From Trichoplax sp. H2 (lineage: Eukaryota > Placozoa > Uniplacotomia > Trichoplacea), in contig NOWV01000303.1 of the NCBI GenBank assembly GCA_003344405.1, forward strand, positions 1-58,165: DNA of 58,165 bases, given 5' to 3'. Below the pieces are notes generated by a model. The model saw only the letters and a program-made list of their open reading frames with translations, had not been told where the DNA came from and did no database searches. Shown here piece after piece: positions 12,001-19,300 of the stretch; the first letter of the stretch is position 1; every line of letters starts with the position of its first letter. Both the position numbers and the translations under genes were made by a program.

Positions 12001-12940
12001 GATTGCTATATCAGATAAATTGTTGATTAAATCTATTAAATCATTCAATTTTAAATACAAGTTTAGGCATTCTTTAGAATAGCAGCTAACGTACTGCTAT
12101 AAATTGCCACTCATTAATAGCTACAATTACCAATTTGACAATTTTGACCGATAAAATCCTCTGGACAGTGACAAATATACTTCTGACTAGTTCTGCTACA
12201 TGTACCATCGTGTTGACATGGATTTGGATCGCAGTGATCTGAAATTATGGATGAAGAGACATTGGTGACATCTAAATCTAACTTCACCTAATAAAGATTA
12301 AAATCTACGGCGGATACGATATTAGAACTGAATTCAAGAGATTACCTACTGCATTTGAGCAATAACGAGCACATACAGGCATTTTACTTGTTGATGGTAG
12401 CTGATAAATGATAAAATCGCCACAGTTTTTGACTTGAATAGTAGAATTTAGAAAGCAACATTGACTAGGGAGGCCAAAACAAACGGTTCTATTAACCACT
12501 AGATCAGATACTAGCAGATCAGAGATACCAATCAGAATATCCGGACATTGAGGAATATACACAAAAGGATATTAAAAAGGTATTAAAATTAGGTTACTTT
12601 CTTTCAAGGTAAGTACTAAAGGCAAGCTTACTCTAATTTAATTGCTAATTGTAAAGCTTTACAAGAACAACTCTTGTTTCGATACCTCTTCGTTAAAGTA
12701 GCGTTTATATGTCCGTACCTTTTGGATGACTGCCTCGCATCCAACCCGTTGATAAAGTAGAGCACTTTCCATAACCTTTGACGCATTTAGTTTCTATCTG
12801 TTGGCTTACATTTCCAGCAGAAAATCGATACCAATTATGAGTCAGTTTGTTATCACATCGATATATCAACTGATTTTGACTTGAAGTTGATAATACCGAT
12901 CTACTCCTGTCACGTAAAATATCATAATTCTGGCAAGGAT
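1..12940 (-). CDS. Gene A: large secreted D8C/EGF-repeat protein (multi-exon, both ends incomplete)
   Basis: This gene is assembled from 36 exons listed separately below, all on the minus strand, all joined in phase 1. The order from the 5' side is D8C (two exons), EGF, EGF, calcium-type EGF, D8C (two exons), EGF, EGF, calcium-type EGF, divergent D8C' (two exons), then 24 EGF exons of about 35 residues running off the window. About 1,400 codons are visible. No transmembrane segment, ZP domain or kinase is seen, so a secreted or matrix protein is inferred. Every cysteine spacing fits EGF or the D8C family known from uromodulin, GP2 and OIT3. The first visible exon begins in phase 1, so a signal peptide exon must lie upstream, but I could not find it in 12941-16245. 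Introns between the listed exons, up to about 0.9 kb (for example 1453-2312 and 2597-3292), show no other feature. Confidence 0.85.
396..503 (-). CDS. Gene A exon: EGF array unit 23
   Basis: It starts [14 protein letters not shown] and ends [10 protein letters not shown]. The extra residue between cysteines 2 and 3 and the PGYQG ending set it apart from the core array. Confidence 0.9.
601..705 (-). CDS. Gene A exon: EGF array unit 22
   Basis: It starts [13 protein letters not shown] and ends [10 protein letters not shown]. The donor is GTTAGT. Confidence 0.9.
1161..1265 (-). CDS. Gene A exon: EGF array unit 21
   Basis: It starts [13 protein letters not shown] and ends [10 protein letters not shown]. 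The intron to unit 20 is about 79 bases. Confidence 0.9.
1345..1452 (-). CDS. Gene A exon: EGF array unit 20
   Basis: It starts [14 protein letters not shown] and ends [10 protein letters not shown]. It is a 36-residue unit with C2-x4-T-C3, so it fits both the O-glucose (CNSSPC) and O-fucose (CQNDATC) consensus. Confidence 0.9.
2313..2417 (-). CDS. Gene A exon: EGF array unit 19
   Basis: It starts [13 protein letters not shown] and ends [10 protein letters not shown]; the Gly that normally follows cysteine 5 by two or three residues is Asp. Confidence 0.89.
2492..2596 (-). CDS. Gene A exon: EGF array unit 18
   Basis: It starts [13 protein letters not shown] and ends [10 protein letters not shown]. 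The donor is GTATGT. Confidence 0.9.
3293..3397 (-). CDS. Gene A exon: EGF array unit 17
   Basis: It starts [13 protein letters not shown] and ends [16 protein letters not shown] fits the O-glucose consensus. The donor is GTATGA. Confidence 0.89.
3494..3598 (-). CDS. Gene A exon: EGF array unit 16
   Basis: It starts [13 protein letters not shown] and ends [10 protein letters not shown]. The acceptor CAG|GT gives Gly before Tyr. Confidence 0.88.
3692..3796 (-). CDS. Gene A exon: EGF array unit 15
   Basis: It starts [13 protein letters not shown] and ends [10 protein letters not shown]. The intron to unit 16 is about 93 bases. The donor is GTTAGT. Confidence 0.9.
4071..4175 (-). CDS. Gene A exon: EGF array unit 14
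   Basis: It starts [13 protein letters not shown] and ends [11 protein letters not shown] sequon NPT is blocked by proline. The donor is GTAAAT. Confidence 0.88.
   Translation of the reverse strand: MIACPIHANMVNVFLIQPAILANANQDIMGKTAI
4637..4741 (-). CDS. Gene A exon: EGF array unit 13
   Basis: It starts [13 protein letters not shown] and ends [20 protein letters not shown] replaces the common NGYxC centre. Confidence 0.9.
4994..5098 (-). CDS. Gene A exon: EGF array unit 12
   Basis: It starts [13 protein letters not shown] and ends [10 protein letters not shown]. The intron to unit 11 is only about 65 bases, among the shortest here. Confidence 0.9.
5165..5269 (-). CDS. Gene A exon: EGF array unit 11
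   Basis: It starts [13 protein letters not shown] and ends [16 protein letters not shown] fits the O-glucose consensus. Confidence 0.9.
5506..5610 (-). CDS. Gene A exon: EGF array unit 10
   Basis: It starts [13 protein letters not shown] and ends [10 protein letters not shown]. Its first half is nearly the same as that of unit 9, its neighbour, which suggests local duplication. Confidence 0.9.
5827..5931 (-). CDS. Gene A exon: EGF array unit 9
   Basis: It starts [13 protein letters not shown] and ends [10 protein letters not shown]. The donor GTTGAG is weaker than most in the gene. Confidence 0.87.
   Translation of the reverse strand: MIVIQTHANMEFALFPRMAINATVILDIMEFIVS
6480..6584 (-). CDS. 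Gene A exon: EGF array unit 8
   Basis: It starts [13 protein letters not shown] and ends [11 protein letters not shown] sequon NGS lies between cysteines 3 and 4. Confidence 0.9.
6698..6802 (-). CDS. Gene A exon: EGF array unit 7
   Basis: It starts [13 protein letters not shown] and ends [10 protein letters not shown]. The donor is GTGAGT. Confidence 0.9.
6950..7054 (-). CDS. Gene A exon: EGF array unit 6
   Basis: It starts [13 protein letters not shown] and ends [10 protein letters not shown]; the usual Tyr-Tyr before the last Gly is His-His. A sequon NRT lies in the loop after cysteine 3. Confidence 0.9.
   Translation of the reverse strand: MIVYLILAKMGNARRTEPAFSARVILGTMEQNVN
7163..7267 (-). 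CDS. Gene A exon: EGF array unit 5
   Basis: It starts [13 protein letters not shown] and ends [10 protein letters not shown]. The acceptor AAG|GC yields Gly rather than Asp before Tyr, as in unit 15 of this array. Confidence 0.88.
7496..7600 (-). CDS. Gene A exon: EGF array unit 4
   Basis: It starts [13 protein letters not shown] and ends [10 protein letters not shown]. The donor is GTTAGC. CQSNPC fits the O-glucose consensus. Confidence 0.9.
   Translation of the reverse strand, partial: TTVNLILVAMEHVKLQKKLMNACVILDTMENIVN
7691..7795 (-). CDS. Gene A exon: EGF array unit 3
   Basis: It starts [13 protein letters not shown], unusual for the array in having GP before the first cysteine, and ends [16 protein letters not shown] fits the O-glucose consensus. 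Confidence 0.88.
8299..8403 (-). CDS. Gene A exon: EGF array unit 2
   Basis: It starts [13 protein letters not shown] and ends [10 protein letters not shown], with six cysteines. CSSSPC fits the O-glucose consensus. The donor is GTGAGT. Confidence 0.9.
8526..8633 (-). CDS. Gene A exon: EGF array unit 1
   Basis: This first unit of the long array starts [14 protein letters not shown] and ends [10 protein letters not shown]. It is one residue longer between cysteines 2 and 3 than most of the array. The second residue is Ser in place of Tyr. Confidence 0.88.
   Translation of the reverse strand, partial: TLAIQIHARIVVDVKQLKMDIVANAKWDILERIAT
8757..8906 (-). CDS. Gene A exon: divergent D8C' domain, second half
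   Basis: It contains [21 protein letters not shown] and [14 protein letters not shown], giving five cysteines placed like those of a D8C second half. At 150 bases it is four codons shorter at the 5' side than the 162-base copies in genes B, C and D. The acceptor is ATAG|GT and the donor GTAAAT. Confidence 0.82.
9257..9448 (-). CDS. Gene A exon: divergent D8C' domain, first half
   Basis: The exon starts [19 protein letters not shown] and ends SWYHS...[15 protein letters not shown], with three cysteines. The DPC start and the WY core recall D8C, but the CGT and HP motifs are missing. All four genes have this 192-base exon at the same place. Confidence 0.85.
9695..9817 (-). CDS. Gene A exon: calcium-binding-type EGF
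   Basis: It starts [12 protein letters not shown] and contains [18 protein letters not shown], then ends NHSCIG. The D-x-N-E start is intact. The corresponding gene B exon (25236-25358) has lost the acidic residue. Confidence 0.9.
10021..10131 (-). CDS. Gene A exon: EGF repeat with a GC splice donor
   Basis: It starts [15 protein letters not shown] and ends [11 protein letters not shown]. The exon is followed by GCAAGT instead of GT, so this intron would be of the GC-AG class; the orthologous exons at 42054 and 55596 use GT at the same place. Gene B lacks this exon. Confidence 0.88.
10201..10256. repeat. Minisatellite, 13-base unit
   Basis: The unit agcaaaaattagt is repeated about four times, the last copy losing one or two bases. 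It lies in the gene A intron between the [10 protein letters not shown] exon and the DYCKPNPC exon. Confidence 0.9.
10501..10605 (-). CDS. Gene A exon: EGF repeat
   Basis: It starts [13 protein letters not shown] and ends [11 protein letters not shown]. It follows the D8C as in genes B (25589-25693), C (42399-42503) and D (55912-56016). The donor is GTGTGA. Confidence 0.9.
10987..11145 (-). CDS. Gene A exon: D8C domain 2, second half
   Basis: It reads [14 protein letters not shown]...[24 protein letters not shown]...[11 protein letters not shown], very close to the vertebrate pattern of KxCxxYYVYxLxxPPxCxLxYC. Five cysteines complete the eight. The acceptor is CAG|TT and the donor GTACGT. 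Confidence 0.94.
11339..11560 (-). CDS. Gene A exon: D8C domain 2, first half
   Basis: It begins [15 protein letters not shown], then [35 protein letters not shown] and [10 protein letters not shown]. Three cysteines are present. NFT is an N-glycosylation sequon just before the WYRF core. The donor is GTAAAA after CCTACAG. Confidence 0.93.
11649..11771 (-). CDS. Gene A exon: calcium-binding-type EGF
   Basis: [12 protein letters not shown] at the start and [11 protein letters not shown] in the middle carry the D-x-D-E and N-x4-Y pattern of calcium-binding EGF domains. It is 41 residues and ends DRYTCIG. Partner exons in genes B, C and D have the same 123-base length. Confidence 0.92.
11895..12005 (-). 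CDS. Gene A exon: EGF repeat (AIDPC type)
   Basis: It starts [15 protein letters not shown] and ends [11 protein letters not shown], with six cysteines in 37 residues. CKSNPC fits the O-glucose consensus C1-x-S-x-P-C2. It is orthologous in position and sequence to 27172-27282, 43990-44100 and 57806-57916. The donor is GTACGG. Confidence 0.9.
   Translation of the reverse strand, partial: QSIHARVILVFMVLVKQMVITTGVSARKAIQERIVI
12131..12238 (-). CDS. Gene A exon: EGF repeat
   Basis: The 36-residue repeat starts [14 protein letters not shown] and ends [10 protein letters not shown], with all six EGF cysteines. CQHDGTC fits the O-fucose consensus C2-x4-[ST]-C3. The corresponding exons are 27513-27623 in gene B and 44257-44364 in gene C. 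Confidence 0.88.
12346..12510 (-). CDS. Gene A exon: D8C domain 1, second half
   Basis: The translation [14 protein letters not shown]...[16 protein letters not shown]...[11 protein letters not shown] gives six cysteines, including an adjacent CC pair as in vertebrate uromodulin. Two AG acceptors compete; CTAG|TATCTG was chosen because it makes the start [11 protein letters not shown] align residue for residue with [11 protein letters not shown] of the next D8C. The donor is GTAATC. The sequon NRT precedes the first cysteine. Confidence 0.85.
12719..12940 (-). CDS. Gene A exon: D8C domain 1, first half (ten-cysteine type)
   Basis: The exon opens with [15 protein letters not shown] and contains [24 protein letters not shown] and [10 protein letters not shown], which match the WYRF...C...GW...HP signature of uromodulin-type D8C domains. 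It has four cysteines where the other canonical copies here have three. It is 222 bases, with donor GTACGG, and starts in phase 1 at an AG|AT acceptor. It is the most 5' exon seen for gene A, and genes B and C lack a minus-strand counterpart. A decayed inverted copy lies at 47537-47721. Confidence 0.88.
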
Positions 12941-15900
12941 CTATTGTAGATTAAATAAATAAATCACTGCAAGTTACATTTTTCATCCACTACGTGTAAG
13001 AGAAGACTAATCTTAAATTATTTTGATTAAATTATGATCATTCCTTAAACTGAAGGCAGTAATAATTTATTTAATCTATTTCATTTTATTACTTGAATAA
13101 GGTGTTTTACCCGCAGTTAAAGATAGGTTATATAGGGTGGCTAGGACCTATAAGAATAGATATTGGCGAATTGCAAATATTCATCGCTTTATAACTACAT
13201 GCACTTACATCGCAATACGCAAAAGCCCACTAGTTTTCAAATATGCTAATTTTAATTAGATAACTGGATCTCATTAGAAGACTTATCAACAGTACTTTCA
13301 AGAAGATAGCTATAAAGTAAATTTTATTCTTTAGCTTACCATAATGCACTTAAAAATTGTTTTATAAAATTTTTTGCATGCCGCCATATTGTCATCGAGA
13401 GCTTTGATTATTTAGCTGGAGAATTAAGAGCGTTATATTAGAACTGCAAATAGTTAGCAATGTGGGGTCTATCAACATAAGGGGCCCTAACGCAAGTCTG
13501 ACTATGAATAGATGCAATTTGAATATTGAAGAAATTACTATGATAATAGTTGATAGGAATGTTTAGCGCTAGAATCAGTATCTAAAAGTAGAAATAGGCT
13601 AATCGCATCATTAGATTGTAATGCTATATTTTAGAAAATTATTTATTTACTATTGCAATTATTGGTGCTAAGTTATGCTAGTTGTCAATAATGCATGGTC
13701 ATTTATACGAATCTACGTGCATGAATAGGGCTGTGTGCGCCATCTTAAATTCTGTTGTTATCAGTTTGATATCTCTTCTCATCCAGACAATGATCCTAGC
13801 GGCAGTTTAGCAATCAAATGAACTCTAACTAGAGCACTTGAGATAATTATTATAATTACTTAATGGTTTTTTTGGATATTGAGGACTAAAAGCGAAGTAC
13901 TGGAGTAGCATAGTAATGGTAAGAATGTTCTAATCTGTACCAATGTAGAATTGAGTAACTCGATATTGCTGTCAATCGATTTCTTATGAGCAGCTAAAAT
14001 TTATTTCATAGAAAAAATACATTTGCATAAATTGAAGGAGTAACTTCCCCTAAACATATTATAAGCATACCAGGCTGCTATCATTGGTTGAAATATATCA
14101 ATAAATAAACTTCAGTAATGGTAGTAAAGTCTATCTTACAACTTCCAAATAAATTAAAGAAAATTTTAATCAGGTGCCCCATTAACATAGAATTTAAGCT
14201 ACGGCACTGATACCGGATTAGTAAGGCTTTACTTATTTCCTTTATTGGCGGCGCGAAGTTTAACCTTTACATTCCGATCGCAATTTAATCAATTGAAATT
14301 ATGCAATTTTAGTATAAATTATCTTAAAAGTTTTGCTAGTTATAGCTGCTCAAAGTTTTACGTAGGTATATCTAGAATCCATTTCCCATCGAAAGAAGCA
14401 CTACAACTGTTAATAATTTGTTCTACATCAGCCATATTAAGATATAAGAGCCATTACTGCAGTAATTGTAGACTATTAGCCACGTTTAGTATGATGTACG
14501 GTAGTGTCTTTTCTATATTTATCTTATGACATATATTTAGTAGCCCATTATTATAGACTGTAAGGATAGACTCTATGCTAAAATACAGATGACTATATAC
14601 AGTAAGATGTTGAGCTACTAATAAGGTTAGAGGTAGAAATAGAATTGTAAATCATATATTAGGATATGTTTAGGTCATTGTACTTTGAGTAGTAGGAATA
14701 ATGTCTACGAAATTACTGTATTCATTTCCATGTTGAATTAAAGATGGCTCGCTGTAAAATATTGTGACTAATAATAATCTGAATACGTGTAAAATATGTT
14801 AGAATACTGCTATGCTCATTGTAGCTGGGAAGGCCATCGAGAGTACGAAAGTTGGAGATATTAGATTATCTGATTGTTCTTTCTAGAAGTCTTTCAGTAG
14901 TTGTATTCGTCTAGAGTAAAGCTGTGTGTAGCTAGTCTTTGTATTAGATCTAATAAAGTTCTAATTTTCTACAACTTTGGAATTTTCGTGACCGAATTTT
15001 ATCATAGCAATTAATCACCAAAAATCAAGAGTGAATTTTTATTAACTCGTATCCTTATTCTACCAGAGCCTCCAAAGAATAAATTTCTCGAAAGGGAGAT
15101 GGCGATCTTTTTTCTGAAATTTTAAATAATCTTTTCTTTCATTAATTTTTACCTAAGAGGTCCCTGATTCCATAAATTTCTCTGCCTATAAGTATGGAAC
15201 TACTGTATTGCATCTTTTATCAGCTTGGTAAGAAATCTTAGTGGTCTGGAACCTTAGAATTTTAAACTTATGATACCATAATTTGATTTTTATTAGTAAC
15301 AATTGAATTTTTTAAAATATGATATTTCTTATGTCTATAGTACGAATAGTGCAAATTTGCTACCTCATCATACCAGATATAATCTATAACTACTTTAATA
15401 GCCTTAAGACTCACAAACTACTTTAATCAGATTAAATTACTACAAATAACAACATCAAACTTAACTTACGCTTTTTACTTCCATTTACAGAGTATTTTCT
15501 TCAAAAACAGTTATAAGAGCATTAGATTTAGTTTTACCACAACAATATGGACAATCCTGACATAAGCTACGGTTACGCGAGTAAGTATTTAGTGTCAATT
15601 TTCAATTACAATCTTTTACATTTTTGTCTTTTTCTGAAATTGTTCTTATTTGATCAATAACAGTAATAGCAATAGATTCTAATTTGTAAAAGTTTAAATG
15701 AAATAAAGTGAGCAATTAGATTGGCTAAGACAAGTATTGACACAAACTTTTGCAGTATTTTGGCTTTAACCGTGCAAATGTTAAAGCTAAATATGTTAAA
15801 ATTATTCCTTAAATCTTATTCTTCAATATAATCATGCATGCTTGCAACTGTTTAATCATAACCGAGAAGTGAGCACTAGTAAATTGGTAGAACGAACTTA

Positions 15901-16245
15901 ATAATCGTTTGGTATTTTATTTTAGCTTAATTAAACCATCAGTGAGGATAAATTTATTTTTTAAGTAAACCAAATATTACAATTAATCAAGAAACATTTT
16001 TCTAGACTTAAAATGCAGTATAACGGCCATCCCTATTCCTATTCTACTGTCTTTAATGCAGGCTATCAATCGGTGAGTATACTAATAAACTATTGCAGCA
16101 TAGACTAAATTATCCAACTATTTAAGCTAGCTACGCGAAGTACTAAGAGGCAAATGTACTATTGAAATATCTACGTAAATATTTAATCATGTTGATTCTA
16201 GATTAATTAAGATGGCAATAATCATTAAAAACTTCAAAATTTATG
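12941..16245. other. Spacer between genes B and A
   Basis: I find no EGF, D8C or other recognisable coding exon in this 3.3 kb. It should hold the promoter and signal peptide exon of gene A and the 3' end of gene B. On the minus strand AATAAA occurs at 15953-15958, about 290 bases after the gene B stop, and could serve for polyadenylation. Open frames on either strand are short and have no recognisable motif. Confidence 0.6.
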
Positions 16246-16331
16246 TTAAAGATGAAACAATTTAGGGCATTGCCCAGCCATGAGTTTATTCCATAGGCAC
16301 GGCATATTCCAACAACTGCACTGTGGCCATG
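16246..16331 (-). CDS. Gene B terminal exon: cysteine-rich tail and stop
   Basis: After the acceptor CTAG|CA the frame reads AWPQCSCWNMPC, then nine residues, C, PKLFHL and TAA. The pattern C-x-C-W-x3-C-x9-C is shared exactly with gene C 32368-32450. It is not an EGF and I know no named domain with this spacing. Confidence 0.85.
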
Positions 16332-19300
16332 CTAGGATGGAAATATAGTATAAATTAATGTTACCATGAGAGTTAAACAGCTGGTAATTCATTAAGAAAA
16401 CTGACTGCTAGAGAAAGAAATACTGAATTGGATTATTCTTTATATCAGGAATTTTATTCAGTACTATTAGCACTACTTCATAGCTACAAATTAAATATAA
16501 ATTAAAGTAGTAATGATTGCTTGTTACTAATATCACCGCAGTTTAATTGTGTTTTATTCAATAAATCGATCTATCATGCCTACCATTCATTTTTAGTACA
16601 TTTTTAAAATTCGTATTGCATCTAGTTTATATTAATATCTCTTAATAAATGTTAGTAGTTAGTATGAGTTTAATGTTATGTAAGAATGTTATATCTGTTA
16701 GCAATAATTGATACCTAACCAATAATATAATCTATCCAAACTACGAAAACCCGAATGCAATTACTAATCCTTACCATATTGACATCTCGCCCCAAAGTAA
16801 CCCTGCCTACAGCGGCACTCTGCGTCACGTCCGAGTGCATAACATGTGGCTCCATTATAACATGAATCAGGTTGACAGACACCTTAATAATTACCATCAA
16901 GCTTAAATTTTCATGATTTCCACATATTTTAGCTATTACTTCTTACTTTAAGAGCAACAATGACTTACTGTAGAGTCTGAGAGTTATAATTTATTAAAAA
17001 AATGAGTAAAGACGTGCCATTAACTAATGCCCTTAAAAAAGTCTTATACCTAGCCATATCTATTCCTACAAATATCATTAACTTGCCAACATTTTATCTG
17101 ATCTAACTATAGAAGATGTAATTTAGTTTCATTGACTAATTACTTATGTTGTCCGTACAATAGCCATTACGGAAACAGCTCGAGAATATTAAGTATTGTT
17201 TCTCAGGCAAAACATAGATGCCGCCAGTACATACCAGTAAAAGACCCAAATCTTACTATAAGATGCTGGTCTTATATAGCTGTAATAGTCAGTTACTGAT
17301 TACGCTAATAACAACTAAAATGTAATTTGACCTTAACTTCCGCAGTCACTCATACTTCTCAGTCGAAAGCTTCACTATTTAAAGCTTTTCAAACAATGTC
17401 ATATGTCATGTCTTAAAGTTTTGATGTTAGAGTAGTGTCTTAAACGATGGTATATTAAAGTGCAAACGAGTTCTAGACTAAATCCTTTGGATTACATTCG
17501 AACATTGTTTAATGGAGTATTTATAAATATCTGTTCACTTACTTCCTTCGCAGTGTCCTCCGTAAAATCCAGATTGACAGCTGCATCTGTAATAAATTGT
17601 ATTACCTCGAACATGGCTTACTGAGCATATTCCATTATTCTGGCAACGATTTGGCTGACAAGCATCTTCATTGAGTATGCAAATGGAAATTTTAGAGCAC
17701 AAGATAGCAGTTATGCATAATATTGACATGAACCCGATCGATTTATGAATCGGTTATTCATTGGCAATCAAAGCTTAGTACATCTAAAATACTAGATCGC
17801 CGTTTATGACTGCTACTGTTTGTGTGGTTATGACATGTTCATGATAAATAGTGCTTAATAAATGTAGCGCTGGACTGGAACTTATGTATCAATTGAAGCT
17901 TGAAAGTGAATAAATGATAATTAAATGGGTTTACAAGTTCTAGTTCAAACATGGTAGACTAGAATTCTTCCTATAAAATATCTGATCTATGGAGTATTAT
18001 AAGTCCGAAAAGCAATTTAGCTGCAGAAATGTTCATAATTGTTTACAGCGAAAGGTTGCAGAACTATCCTCATAACTTTAGGCAGGTCTGTTACGATAGA
18101 GAAAGTAATTTGATTTAGCATACTATTACTATTGTTAGGCTATAAATGCTGAAATTCTATATTCGTTATAAAATCCCTATTCACTCAAAAAATAGCGACA
18201 TACATTCACAAATTTTTGTACAATATCTTTAGGAAGTAAAGCAAGAAATATTATAAATTTTGGGACGCTGTGACTGAATAAATTTAACTGGCAGATTTAA
18301 TGCCACTTATGAGCTCAAATTGTGCTATTAATTTATCAGAAATTTCTAAATAATAACCGAAAGAATGTCGATAAAGGTTCCCAACTAGTTATGTACCAGC
18401 ATGTATGATCGAAAATTTCAATGTTTAGAATACTTCAGATAATGTAGCGGTAATGTTAAAAGACCTACTCATCTGTAAATTAATGTACAAGAGTTTGTGA
18501 CTAATATTTTGTGTTCGGTTCTAGGCAGCATCATTTAGTGAAATATTTACTAAAGGTATATGTAGACTAATATTTATCGTAGTGCAATTCATAAAATTTA
18601 GGAAGGTAGATAAATAGATGAAAATTGAAATAGCGAAGCGGAAGTTAGGGAACAACAACATATGAATTCCATTAGCTAATTACTGTAACAATTAACACAT
18701 TGATATTCATGTCTAAAAGGGAAAGCTACACTATGTATAATAAGGCATTTAGCTAGCTAATATTTTGCAGTTGTATGATTTGAGGGTGGTGAATAAACTA
18801 AATATAGGGCTCCAGCGAAGTGAGCATTATGTGAAAACACTTAAAAATCTTCAGGTAGGCAACATTGTAAGAGTAACACAAATGTCTAGTAACTTGAAGA
18901 AATCACTAAGCGATATAAGGCTCTACTATTCCTTACTGATTGACTAGAAATCTTGGTAATCGTAATGGAAACTAAGGCGATTGTCAAGTTTATTGCTAAT
19001 GCAATCGAATTCTAGGTGTTCTGTAATGTAACTACATTTAAAAGAAATATACCGCTATGTAATGAAAAAGAAATAGACTTTCTCATCTAATTTTCAAGAT
19101 CACACTAGTTGATTAAATATTTGCTTATAAACAAACGTTTTTCACAATGTCGTCCATAATATCCTCTTTCATGCTGGCAACTGCACTTATAATGATTTCC
19201 AGAAGTGTGCTGACATTTTCCGCTATTCTTGCAGGGATTTGAATCACAAACGCCTTCATTTGACGTAAGTAGATGAAAAAAATATTCTGGTTAGTGAAAT

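Noticed and set aside
14245-14529. 94-codon plus-strand open frame
   Set aside because: It has no recognisable domain, signal peptide or splice context, and base composition is like the surrounding spacer.
15546-15592. Plus-strand start MDNPDISYGYA followed by a good GTAAGT donor
   Set aside because: No plus-strand downstream exon could be linked to it, and nothing shows that it is coding.
16012-16075. Plus-strand start MQYNGHPYSYSTVFNAGYQS followed by GTGAGT
   Set aside because: It could be a first exon of a plus-strand gene, but no continuation is visible across gene B, so chance cannot be excluded.
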